Below are positions 10,543-22,345 of a stretch of 64,000 nucleotides of DNA, in pieces. This DNA is from Trematomus loennbergii (lineage: Eukaryota > Chordata > Actinopteri > Perciformes > Nototheniidae): NCBI GenBank assembly GCA_012861695.1, contig JAAOOA010000006.1, positions 10,005,379 to 10,069,378 on the forward strand, written 5' to 3'. Position 1 is the first letter of the stretch, and the number at the start of each line of letters is the position of its first letter. The notes beneath the pieces were generated by a model, which made no database searches, was not told the origin of the DNA, and worked only from the letters and a program-made list of their open reading frames with translations. The translations under genes and the position numbers were made by a program.

Positions 10543-13500
10543 CTACTTCTTCCTTTTATTTTTCACCACGGGGAGTGCGCTCTGATTGGGGACTTCCTGC
10601 TTTTTATTTTTTGACCACTCCTTCTCCAGCTGCCGGAGCAAAAGAGGAGTCAACAGCCCTTCTCTCACCAGACGACAAGCCAGAGAGCTGTCCATCAGTT
10701 CTTCCACAGGGCCTCTTTCAGCTCTTTTATTGGTCTTATTGGTCTTATTGGTCACATCGGTCACATCGGTCACATTAGCAGCGCTGGCACTTCCACTAAT
10801 AGCACCCTTTTGTCCCTGCCTGCTGCCCGGGGGGCGGTGATGGAGGAGTTGGTAGCTCGGATGAGAAGGGTGATGTTTCGGACGCCCTGTCTTATGATGT
10901 CATCAAGCTCCTGCTGGGATTCCCGAACCATTGCCGTGTCTGGGAACATGTCCATGAAACGGTAGCTACAGAGACAGACAGAAATCTTTATTAAGAAAGG
11001 ACCAAGATGAAAAAAATCAAAGAGGCTTTATGCCAGATTTAGCTATTAGCTAATATCCATCTGCAGCCTCTGGGCACGTTTTAAGAACAGCGAGAGCATA
11101 TTCCAATGTTTAATGGTTGTAAATATAAAACTGATTGTTAATATTGTGAATATAATGCTGATGTGAAATCTAACTAAGATTCTCACTAAACATGATTCAG
11201 TCAAACGTCAACTGCCCATAATGATCTAATTAAAATGACAGGCACAAGAGGTGGAAATACTTTAAAACACTGCGTTACCTTAACCAGAGGTACAGATCAA
11301 ACACATCGTGAACAGCTTCCAGGTGAATGAGGTCTTTTATGTTTTTGGGTGCAGACAGAGGCCAGCTGACGTGGCGAGAGACCCAGTTGTACGTCAGCGG
11401 CTCATCCCGACTGAACTGACGGGCAAACTGAAAGAGAAACAAGAACCAGATCAGAGGGACGACGCTGTAGGATTCTATGAAAAGCTTAAGACAAGCAAAT
11501 GGAAGGAAATATGTTGAAACTAAGACACTAGTTTTAATGTCTATCAATTTAGGTGATTTAATTGTGTATCACGATATATGAACTAATTGTGATAAGATGT
11601 TATTCTAAGAGGATATATTACCATATAGATTTATCGCCCAGCCCTAATCGTAAAATGGCTTGTCCCCCTCAATTGACCTCCTTTAATCTCCTGTATGTTT
11701 TCTTCCACTCATCCTTACCTTTAGGAAGGAGGTGCATACAAAAGGTTGTTTCTTGTTGATGGGAGCAGTGCAGAAGACGTAGCGTGCCCTGAGGTTGAGT
11801 GGGATGTGCTGAATCATATCAGCCAGGAACTTGAAGTCGTCAATGTTGCAGACAAAATACATGCCGCCCACCTGAGACAGGCTGACAAAAATGTCCTGCA
11901 AGGCAAAGGAGAAGTATCAGTTTTTGAGAAAAAGGCTACAGTGTGCAAGTAATAAACCAAACACAAAAACAAAACATAACCAATTCTAGCTAGCAATTTT
12001 TATTTGTCACAAAATCCCAGAGAATAAATATAGAAAAGATGGAAATACTCACGACAAGGTTGGACAGGGTAGCATCAGGCAGATGATACGCAAACATTTC
12101 TATCTGCTCTGCTGTAGGATGCAGACCTGCAGTCTGAGACAGAGGAGAGATGATTTCATCCATCAAAATCCATACTTTTTGATTATTTATTTTATGGGTT
12201 TACCGAAAGAAAACAAGTGTGTGTTTGTGTGTGAATCATCACCTCAATGGGCTCTACAGAGCGGCTGAGGATCTCTTTGAGAACAGGCAGGTCGACTCTG
12301 TGCATGGTGGTAACTTGTCCCTCTTGATATACGGAGGCGAATCTAAGAAATGTGTTTAAAAAAGGACATGAGTTTAAAAAAGCCCTTGATAGAAACTTGT
12401 TTAATAATCTAGAAACTTTCCAACACTACAAGTGGAATTGAGACTGACCCCCTGCGCGTCCAGCTATCTGCAGAGCTTGTGACGTGCTGATGGTGTCCAT
12501 CCGTTTCTCCCCTTTCTCGTTTACATTAGGCTTTATTAGACTGTTGAAGATGATACGTCTTATACTCCTGGAGAAAAGAAGAGAAGAAAGGTGGACCAAA
12601 GGATAATCAGTATAGTTATTGTCATTTACTTGATAGTCAAATTAATTGTTGTTGTTCTTTTCTGGTTAAATAAAGATGAATAAAAATGATAGTACTTACA
12701 GGTTAGGCCCATGCCAATAGCATCTGTAGCAACCAGTATCTTGCAGGGGTCATCAGGGTCATTGAATTCTTGGCTTGTGACAGCTTGGTGCCTGTAAATC
12801 ACAGAAAAGAGTCTTTAGCACACATTTACAGAAGTCACACAACCAGCTAAAATACTGGTTGGTAGAGTGCATGCATGACATAAATGTTTGCATTTCTTGA
12901 TTTTCAGGTTGTTTCTGGCACATTTTGGGTTCAAGCTGCAGCCAAATAACAGAAACGGTACACCACTTTCAGGCAGATGCTCCATGGATGGAAGAGCACA
13001 TTCATAAAAGGTTTTTATTTACGTTTACAGCTACCCCTTTGTCATCAAAGATGTTTTGTCCTTACACACAAACATCATCTACCTATAAGTCCTTCTAAAA
13101 ACACCGTTATTCACACCGGACGAGAAGCAGAACTCACCTGGAGGTAGGCTCCCATAAATGACAGCACATTCAGTCCTCTGGCCTCAATCTGTCTGCTTAT
13201 GGAGTAGATGTCATTTTTACTGAAGCAGACAATGCAGTCTCCTGGTCTCAAGTTGTTTAATGACTCCACAGCATGATCCAAGATTTCAAATGGAGTTAAA
13301 CGCTTGTAGGTGTTGACCTGAAGAGCGAGAGGAAGAAAGAGGTTACAAAAAGACAATGATTAAAAAAAGAAAACAGTGAGTAACATCAGTGACCTCCTCA
13401 CTTTCTGCCGTTCTAAATGTTACAGCCGTACCTCCACCTCCTCTCCAGTGGTGAACATCAGCTCTCTGATAAACTGAATGGCTGAAGGTTCCCCACACAC

Positions 13501-13723
13501 ATGGATCTCCTCTGCACAGAGACCTGCACAAATACAAAGAACATGTCTTGAGTTTACAAGACGTTAGAGATGTATCTATTTTGCCTAAAATCTTGCACTT
13601 GTAGGCATGTGTTGTAATGTGACAAAACAAGGTATTTATTCTTTCATTGATTAATTATAATGTTACATTTGTAAATAAACTGAACGGTACAAGAAGTTTA
13701 AGTGTGTGTGTGTGTGTGTGTGT

Positions 13724-13769
<46 letters not shown>

Positions 13770-13812
13770 TGTGTGTGTGTGTGTGTGTGTGGGTGTGTGT
13801 GTGTGTGTGTGT

Positions 13813-13899
<87 letters not shown>

Positions 13900-13923
13900 T
13901 GTGGTGTGTGTGTGTGTGTTGTG

Positions 13924-13954
<31 letters not shown>

Positions 13955-16900
13955 TGTGTGTTGTGTGTGTGTGTGTGTGTGGTGTGTGTTGTGTGTGTGT
14001 GTGTGGGTGTGTGTGTTTGTGTGTGTGTGACAAACCCAGTAGTGCTCTGGTCCAGGCCCAGCCTCTGGAAGGATCTCTGATCATCTGAATTTCATCAATT
14101 ACAGCAACTTCATCTAGAGATACACAAAACATGAATTCAATGTGAACTACATTTTTAAAGACAAAGGTAAGTTTCTTTTATTTGTTGTGATTACTGGGGA
14201 TGAATTTGAAAAGAGACAGCACTTCACCATTCATTTTTAAATAGTTGTTACAATTCAATGTCCAATAGAGAAATGTTGAGTTTTCTTGTATGCTATTAAA
14301 CTAAAAGGTTTGTATGTATAGGGTTTACTCACAAGGTGTGGTGACACTGCACATCTCAATGGTACAGGCCACGTGAGCAGATGCCTGACCATCGGGGTCC
14401 ATGAAGGTCCTCTCCTCTCCAGTGACCAGGTCACAAGGCACACCCTGCACATACACACACACAAACAAATAAACTCATGGGGCAATAGTCAACAATATGG
14501 TGTGGTGAGAAGGAGATTAAGATGACTTCTTCACAGAGATGGAAAATGGAAAAGACAGGATCGACCGTTAGATACAAACTTGCTTTAATATGAAGTAGTA
14601 CCCACTAAGACCTAAAAAGATTGATGTGTAAAAACAATGGTGTTTTGCTTTAAACCAAAGAGATGACAGAAGAAGACAAATACATACTGCATTGTTGCTC
14701 TTTTCAAAGATCTCGTGGGCCAGTAGTTTCAGGGGGCCGCAGTAAACTCCAGACTTGGCGGTCAGGTAGCGCTGGATGGCCTGGTAGGTTTTACCGCTGT
14801 TAGTGGGACCAGCATGGAAAATCACTTTCCTCTGGATAGCACGAGCATCAGGGTACCTGATTAAACAGACATACACAAAAGGACTGTAACCACAAAGTAA
14901 CACAGTGCAAGTTAAGACACACACATTCAGATGGTGAATAAAACCTAGTAGAGTAGAGTGGAGGAGTTTAGACGTTAAGTAGACGTATTGAAATGTCTTA
15001 ACTCCAAGATGCATTTCGATGCAGAGGACAATTAAAAAATTAGGACATAAATAGAATTTAGTGTTGCGCTTGTATATCTCAACTGATCAAAGATGAAGAC
15101 TCTCTGCATTCAACTCTCGGCAGTCTGTCAACTATTTGCTCTTACTCTCAAAATAAGTTAATCTGTTTTCACAATGTTAGGCTGAAAAAATTGAAATATA
15201 AAGAAGGTGTAAGACATTGTAGAAGAGCTGAATGTCCACTAGCCGTGATGCTAATATATGAAGTGCAATGAAAGCTTGTGGCGTAGAATGCCTTAAGCCT
15301 TCAGGAAGTGTCCTATGTTAGAGCTGATATGTGACAACCATTGTTTTGTCTGGCATTGAAAAGGGATTTCAGATTTGTCTGACTGAGTAAATCAGAACAT
15401 TTGGGATGCCCTTCATTGAGATGCACTGAGAATCATTGACAGGTGAACTTTATCAAGTCCAATTGTGAGGCCAGTGAAGATGTATACCTGCAGATATCAG
15501 ATGTATAAAGAACAGTCGTCTCTGTAATACGCACCAGCTGGCAGGAACTCTGAGGTCTGAGATCTTCCTCAGGTCGTCCATACAGTCCAGCATAGGAAAG
15601 ATTTGCTTGGCATGACGCATAAAGTACGGATAGATGTCATCAACATGACCTGGAGAACAGAAATTAAGTTATTTAAAGTTTCAATGTAATTGATCAAAAT
15701 GATCTATTGACAAACTCTATTTTGAGGTTTTATTAAACGTGAACACACCTGATCCGGAGCAGATGTCACTGAGGATGATGTGCAGATCGGCAGGAAGGAA
15801 CATCGTTTCCAGAACATGCTTCCTGAAGCTAATGAAGCCCTGGTGGAACAGACGAGCTGTACAGACAAACACACACATAAAATGATCACCACACATAGCA
15901 TGCTGTTAGATTTCTGTCCATATCACTTCGACTTCAGCATTTTAAAACTTCACAAAATCTTTTGTTTGGTCGCCATTGTCCGTAGGTTAGTATTGTGTAT
16001 GTTTATACGTGCAATCTGCATGTGTACTAAAGCCATGGGTACATTTATTTACCTTTACTATGTAAGATCTGTATCTGCGGAGGAGTTACTTGACAGATTC
16101 CAGAACACATTTCCTAACAGGAACTATACAGTATAGTGTATTATATCATAGGACCAAGGCAGCTGCAGTTAACGAGGCCAGCTGCTACAGCTGCTGTTCA
16201 GCAACAGCTGATCTCAGAGATGATGATGATTGACTCAAATGTGTGACCAGCAATTTGCCTTCTAGTAAACCATTCACATGCACACATAAGACAACAAGCC
16301 ATCATTCATGTACAGTATTGCCCTTTCAAGTAATGTGTTACATCAGACGTTTTTTTAAAACACAGTATGAACAACTTATTATTTCTTACCATCAAGGCCA
16401 TGGTCTGCTGCCAGCTTCTGCATCTCCATCTTCTTATAAAATCGGTTCAGAACTTTCAGCAGTTCAGCTGAATTAGAGAAACACAATTAAGACAATTAGT
16501 TTGATGTCTATTATTACAAGAAAGCTAATAAAAAAAAAAGACACACGGTGTTCAAAATACACATCTGAGGCATCTAAAGATAGCAAAAGCACAAAAAAAC
16601 AACCACTTAACTTTTACATACTTTACTTAGTGCACACTGATATAGTTATTATATTATTTATTCATTATGCATATATTTACAACATTCATGTTTCCATCAC
16701 TTTAATAATATAGTTCACAATATTCTCAAATGTAACGTCTCCTAATACAATTTGTATTACATTAGTGGGGATTAAGGTGTGCAATACTGAGTACCACAAC
16801 CTTACATTGGGCTTTGTGTTCATTATATATATTTTAGGCTTATTATTTTATGTATTTCTCATTTTACTTTCCACTTTCTTGAACATATTTAATGAGCATT

Positions 16901-17428
16901 TTAGTTATTGTTTCTATAATTTCACTTGAAACGTATGCTCATTTGGCACTTAGTAAACTATACTTTATTCATGCAGTTTGCATTTGCAATACTGTGTACA
17001 CATATTAACATATTTTAGGCCTGATATTGGATGTACGTCTCATTTCACTTTTCACTTTCTCAAACATATTTAATGGGCATTGTTGGAGTCAGCCTGAGAT
17101 ACAAGATCTTCACAGCCTACGATCGCTTCACTGTGTTAGTAGTGGTGCACGTTTTGTACTCACTTCTATCGAGGGGCTGTGTCAGCTCCACCCCCACATC
17201 CCCATCCTCCGAGGCGCCAGCCTTCAGAGATACCGGGACAAACAGAGAGGTGTCAGGGGGATTTGAAGAAAAGCTGTCTGATGAAACTGTTCTGCTGGAA
17301 ACCACAGAGCCATCCTGGTGTTGTCTGTGCAACAAAGCATAGCCAGAAGACACAGGACAACGGGCAGCCCGGGGGATAATGTGCCGCTGAAGCCGAGAAA
17401 ACAAGTGCAAACACCGGTTAGCTGACAT
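10543..17428 (-). CDS. supv3l1: mitochondrial ATP-dependent RNA helicase SUPV3L1 (SUV3)
   Basis: Matrix Ski2-like helicase that works with PNPase in mitochondrial RNA decay. Exons: 17164-17428, 16390-16467, 15749-15856, 15535-15649, 14688-14856, 14333-14444, 14036-14113, 13432-13523, 13138-13317, 12700-12791, 12449-12567, 12243-12342, 12053-12133, 11719-11895, 11279-11427, 10543-10965. Start [10 protein letters not shown] is followed by an Arg-rich, acid-poor stretch that fits a mitochondrial presequence. Motifs: GPTNSGKT (Walker A), VIDEIQM (DExH-like box), [21 protein letters not shown], then [12 protein letters not shown] of the C-terminal region. Frame is lost by one base near 13170, 12766, 12703, 12449 and 10830. 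Adding five bases gives a whole 780-codon frame, near the human length of 786. The gene is essential and single-copy in vertebrates, so these are probably consensus errors. Confidence 0.93.
10736..10776 (-). repeat. supv3l1: in-frame short tandem repeat in the supv3l1 C-terminal tail
   Basis: Three 9-bp units GTGACCGAT-like, then three 9-bp units AATAAGACC-like, encode (VTD)n then (NKT)n between the helicase C-terminal region and the conserved [11 protein letters not shown] end motif. The human protein has an unrelated, poorly conserved linker here. Repeat length is probably polymorphic and of little functional weight. Confidence 0.75.
13701..14030. repeat. (TG)n microsatellite in supv3l1 intron 7
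   Basis: About 330 bp of TG with GGTG, TTGT and similar interruptions. On the sense strand it is a CA tract starting about 6 nt after the 5' splice site of exon 14036-14113 (CTGG|gtttgtcacaca). Confidence 0.97.
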
Positions 17429-19093
17429 CGCTGCGAGTCGCTTTTACCCCGGTTGTTAGCACCTTCTGCGGGCTATGTGCAAAATGTGTGCTACTGTCTC
17501 TCCATGGTGTTTATCAGGTTTAAATATGTGGATTATATCACACCAGAAACTTCACGCTGCACCAGAGGACGGTCAACACTCTTTCTGCTTACACGTGGGA
17601 AAGGACCCGTCGCGATTTAGCTGCCCACAAATGTGCCTGTGTTGCGTTTTGACCATAGCATGATTTTGATTCAAAACACAATAAAAACTACTTGCTTAAA
17701 TGAGCCAATACTGTTTAAAATGGATGAAATAACTTGTCATGATTTTTCCGTTTGACATTGTGAAGAAAATGACGCATTTTTAAACAGGCCATTTATATGA
17801 CTTCTATATAGTGTAAACCTAAAATCGTATATGCAATCGTGATGGGAATTCCGGCTCTTCTTGGTGAGCCGGATCATTTGGCTCGGCTCACCAAGAAGAG
17901 CCGGCTCTTTCGGCTCCCAAACGGCTCTTCAGTTTACCACATATTATACCTTTTATAATTCAATCAAATGTAGCCCTGTTTTGACTAATGATTTATATGT
18001 GTACACATATCACTTAAATTATTCAATACATCCTTTGTACTGAAGTATTCAAAAGTAAAAATTACATGTTTAATATCAATTATTTGCTGCATGTGGCCAA
18101 TTGTTTTCATTGCATTTACAGACCCTTGTATCTCTCTGATACCACCCAATGAATGCACAGACTTGCTTGTAGAACCACGCTACACAAAGCAGATAGCAAC
18201 ACCTATAAAAACTTAAGCATAGACATTTAAAAAAAGGGGCTACTGTATCGACATTTTAAAATTATATTTAAAGAAAAGGCCCTGACAAAACAGCAGGGCT
18301 CTATTTCAGTATTAACTATAGAAAAAAAGACAGCAACAGCTGACATCAAATCTTTGCTGAGCCCAAGGATAATCATAAATAAATAACATAGTGAAAATAA
18401 ATATATTGCAATGCTCAGTACAGCAGCATCCAACCGTCTCTAATCATAAAAAACATAATACAAATAAATGTATTGCAATGCTCAAAACAGCAGCATCCAA
18501 CAGTCTCTAATCCTTGGATATGACATGCCACTGCATGCATGCACGGAGCAGCTGTAGCGCGGAGATCATCATATCATTCTGTCTTGTATTACTTAACAAA
18601 AAATAACAAAAACAAAAAACGGCTCGTTCGCGGGCGCGAGCCGGCTCCCGTCGTTCATTTAAAAGAGCCGGCTCTTTGAACCGGCTCGTTCGCGACCGAC
18701 ACATCACTAATATGCAACAGATATTATTCCTCTGCTAAATGTCCCGCTTTCTTTTTACTTTGAGTAAATATAGAAAAGGCTGATACCAAACCAAACTGTA
18801 AAAATACTCAACCCACATTAAAATCCACCACTCAAATCCTTAGTAAAAGTATTTTAGTACGTATCAGAAAAAGGTATTTAAAGTATGAAAGTAAAAGAGG
18901 AAAATGTTGACTGTCAGTGTTGTAATATCTACATATGATGGTGATGATTTGGATAAGTATTGCTGCTATATTAATGTGACCTTGAGTGTCCTTGTAAACG
19001 GAAAAGCGACAAAATCATTGTTCCTTTTTTAAAGTAAACGGAATTTTCCGTTTAAGCAACAGCAATTTTTTGTTTGTTTAATTTTTTAGCTTA
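17429..19093. other. supv3l1 upstream region with hAT copy and unassigned sequence
   Basis: Immediately right of the start codon should be the supv3l1 promoter and 5' UTR; no TATA box stands out. 17837-18709 is a hAT-type element listed separately. 18790-18920 holds a degraded fragment of the dispersed fish repeat also seen at 1867. No gene recognised. Confidence 0.55.
17837..18709. mobile_element. non-autonomous hAT-type element with 8-bp target duplication
   Basis: Flanked by a perfect 8-bp direct repeat ATATGCAA (17829-17836 and 18710-18717). Ends are TCGTGATGGG and, reverse-complemented, TAGTGATGTG. Subterminal regions are dense in GAGCCGGCTC motifs in both orientations (17850-17930 and 18620-18690), typical transposase-binding arrays of fish hAT MITEs. 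No transposase frame. Confidence 0.8.
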
Positions 19094-19315
19094 TTAAAGG
19101 TGGGGTAGGTAATTTTGGAGAAACCAGCTCGAGTGCGCTAAAATTTGAAAATACACAGCCGGGAAAAATCTGCCACTTCCTTACAGAGCCCCTCCTCCAA
19201 CACACACGAACGCGCACATGACCAATGAGGGCACGAGATAAGTCTGTGCACAGATGGAAGGCTGACAGGCAGGTAGGCCATCCAGTTATTTTAGCCGGGC
19301 CGGTGTCAGTACCAT

Positions 19316-19707
19316 GGGTGTTTCTCAATCGCGAGTACGCTTGCTTGGTAGCACATGTCTGCCGAGCATCTTGCTTCAGAAGCGAGTCAAGAATACTTCC
19401 TGGCATTCGGAAAACAAAGAGTGGAACAGGCTAGCAAGTGTGCAGGTGTGCGTCATATGAGAGGCCCCGCCTTACATCTTCCGCCACAGATTTGGGGAAA
19501 TTGGTCCGTGCGCAAAGCATTGTGGGGATTTTAAGACCGCGGAGTCTACTCATGTGCAGCCTCGATATTTCTCCAAACGGAGTACGCCGGGCTCTGTAGA
19601 TTTCCAAGTATGCTGGACATTGGAACAGTACTTTGGCGGCACTCGATGACTTAGTATGCTTGAAATAGTGGCTCTGCAGCAGCTTTACTCGCGATTGAGA
19701 AACACCC
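19316..19707. mobile_element. TIR element (GGGTGTTTCTCAATCGCGAGTA), copy 1
   Basis: Inverted termini GGGTGTTTCTCAATCGCGAG and CTCGCGATTGAGAAACACCC. About 392 bp, no coding capacity, repeated almost in tandem 22 bp downstream. Preceded by ACCAT and followed by a variant of ATGTGTTCG. Superfamily not assigned because no clear target duplication is visible. Confidence 0.75.
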
Positions 19708-19728
19708 CATATGTGTTCGCCCTACCAT

Positions 19729-20119
19729 GGGTGTTTCTCAATCGCGAGTACGCTTGCTTGGTAGCACATGTCTGCCGAGCATCTTGCTTCAGAAGCGAGT
19801 CAAGAATACTTCCTGGCAATCGGAAAACGAAGTGTGGAACACGCTAGCAAGTGTGCAGGTGTGCGTCATATGAAGGCCCCGCCTTACATCTTCCGCCACA
19901 GATTTGGGGAAATTGGTCCGTGCGCAAAGCATTGTGGGGATTTTAAGACCGCGAAGTCTACTCATGTGCACACTCGATATTTCTCCAAACGGAGTACGCC
20001 GGGCTCGGTAGATTTCCAAGTATACTGGAGATTGGAACAGTACTTCGGCGGCACTCGATGACGTAGTATGCTTGAAATAGTGGCTCTGAAGCAGCTTTAC
20101 TCGCGATTGAGAAACACCC
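19729..20119. mobile_element. TIR element (GGGTGTTTCTCAATCGCGAGTA), copy 2
   Basis: Near-identical to 19316-19707 with scattered substitutions, same termini, same orientation. Both copies are preceded by ACCAT. Duplication of a segment including the first copy is a simpler explanation than two independent insertions into the same site. Confidence 0.75.
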
Positions 20120-20122
20120 ACT

Positions 20123-21503
20123 ATGTGTTCGGGGTCGCTTACCAATGACGTCACGCATTGTGATTGGCTGTACGGTAATCGTAGTAATCAGCAGCGAACC
20201 GCTTCAACACGTGTATTTCGGTGTATTCACGGCATTCATTTTGTTATTCTACAGTATTGTTGTTTTATAGTTATTTGTTAATGTAACCCAATTTGTGTTC
20301 TTTGAAATTGAAAAGAATCGCATTGTGTTTGTTACTTTCGTTGCAGTTGTATATCATATATGTCTTAATAAGTGTAATTTGGCTTGGCTTCCTATTTATG
20401 GACATGCTTTTATTTTGAAGGAGAGTTAGCGCAGTTGACAGGAAGTTGTTGTTGCTTTGGAAACAACGTGACGGAGATTAACGGAGAAAAGTAATATCTT
20501 GTAGTGATCACTAATTAACTGGGTTACATAATTCACTCATGGAACTACAGGTTGGGGGTATTGTTCCGCACGGACACAAATGTTGACTGTACATCCTGTG
20601 TACTTACTGCGTGTCCTCCCTTTCGCTTTCTCTTCTCTTCCCGGGCTGCGACCCGACAGCATGTCCATTTCTGCTGCTCAATAAAGCGAGATTTGCACCT
20701 TCGATGCACCGCCTCCGACTCCCTTCTCTCGGCACTACAATCTACATATAAAGACGGAGAAAGTTAACGATAACGTTTAAATGGTTAAGTGTTAGCACCC
20801 CCGAAGAGGCACAAGCTCTTACGTTGATATTGGAGATTTCAATAAATTCAATTTGAAAAAGAAACGGGGAAAAAACAACAAAACGAATATCCGAATAACG
20901 AAATTGAAACCCGAACAAACTCCAGTGTTAGAATTCCATAATTCCATATTCATAAATAAAATGACATGCGAATAACATTTTCTTGGCTGTGGACTTGTAC
21001 TCTACATAATTATGTTGAGCTCATGGTAATCTAATTCAATAAACAATAACTGCAATGAACAGATAGCATTTTCTGACTCGTAAAATGATTGGATATGGTG
21101 TAATTTGGTAAATGATTCTGTGTTGAAAATATATATCTTTAAAAACTGCGTTGGTGTATTAGGGTGGGCCATACTATTTCTTTTTGTAAATCGATCGAGA
21201 GGGGTGGTCAAATACCGTATTTTGGTGTGGAGAACACAAATCTATTTAGATGCTTTTATTTTGAAGTTGTTGCTATGGAAACAACATGACGGAGAAAAAA
21301 GTAATATCTTCTACATATAATAACGGACAAAGTAAAGAATGAAGTGTATGTTTAAATGTTAGCACCCCCCGAAGAGGCTCAAGCTCTTACGTTGAGTCTG
21401 GAGTTTCAATACATTCGGAATTTGACCGTGTAAAATGTCCTCTTGGGTTACCGTACAGCCAATGCGTGACGTCATTGGTAAGCGCAACGGACCCCGAACA
21501 CAT
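20123..21503. mobile_element. 1.4 kb non-autonomous element with ATGTGTTCGGGGTC inverted ends
   Basis: Left end from 20123 continues into CTTACCAATGACGTCACGC; the right end (ending 21503) is its reverse complement, with a small insertion. Inside, a block of about 500 bp is repeated: GAAGAGGC-CAAGCTCTTACGTTG-like sequence at 20800 and 21370, and the GACGGAG-AAAGTAATATCTT block at 20470 and 21290. No transposase frame. Superfamily unassigned. Confidence 0.65.
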
Positions 21504-21809
21504 CTGGTAGGTTCTTATTATACATCCATGGGTAGGCCGAACACATAATATGGTACCTACACCGGCTAAAATGATTGGTCGTGCTTTTTACAGTATACGG
21601 CTTCCACAGATGACATTTTTTAATGGATTTTTTGTCAAAGCACTTAAGATATTCATTGCTATCGGGATGTTAAGAGCATTCCATGTAATATAACAAAAAG
21701 TGTATCTCGAGCCGGTTTCTCAAACTTACCTACCCACCTTTAAATGGCCAGGTTAATTGTTTATTTTATTTTATTTTTAATGTATGGATTCTTTGCTTTT
21801 ATACAAATG

Positions 21810-21950
21810 TAAAAATAATAAACAATCCATGCATTACAAATAAAATAAACAATCCATACATTAAAAAAAGTATAACAAATCAAAATAAACAATCCATACA
21901 TTAGAAAATAATTCAAATACAATAAACCATCCCTACATTAAAACAAGAAG
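21810..21950. repeat. minisatellite, ~40-bp units
   Basis: Four imperfect units built on ATAAACAATCCATACATTA, separated by A-rich spacers. No coding significance. Confidence 0.7.
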
Positions 21951-22345
21951 TATTGCAGTCGCTTTGCTGTTTACTGGTTTACGAAAGACAAACAATTGAT
22001 ACGAAGGTACACAGACTCATGAGGGTTTAGAATTGTTTATTATGTCTATTTAGGTAAAAGTTGTTTATGTTGTTAATCAAAAAAATGAACAGAAAACTGA
22101 ACAGAAAACGTATAAAACTGATAGAACGTCCGGTAATTGTAATGGAGTTAACAGAACAATATTAGCCTCTTGGTTGTAGTGGGGTATAAAGTAGCAAGAA
22201 CGGAAATACTCAAGAAGAATACTAAGTATTTGAAATGTGTAGGTAGTACAGAACAAAAGGAAGGGGCAGATTTTTTTCGGCTGCGTACTTTCAAATTCTA
22301 GCGCACTCGAGCTGGTTTCTCCATTCTTACCTACCCTACCTTTAA

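Larger units (their letters stand above)
19098..22341. mobile_element. nested transposon composite based on a TTAA-flanked (piggyBac-like) MITE
   Basis: Outer ends AGGTGGGGTAGG (19098) and CCTACCCTACCT (22341) are flanked by TTAA (19094-19097, 22342-22345), the piggyBac target. A second right end finishes at 21739, also followed by TTAA. Sequence 19130-19310 plus 21560-21739 matches, in reverse order, the intact 376-bp copy at 45990-46365. So one MITE copy was opened by ~2.2 kb of insertions: two tandem GGGTGTTTCTC-ended elements and a 1.4 kb element. The part 21740-22341 contains a minisatellite and another MITE end. Confidence 0.7.
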
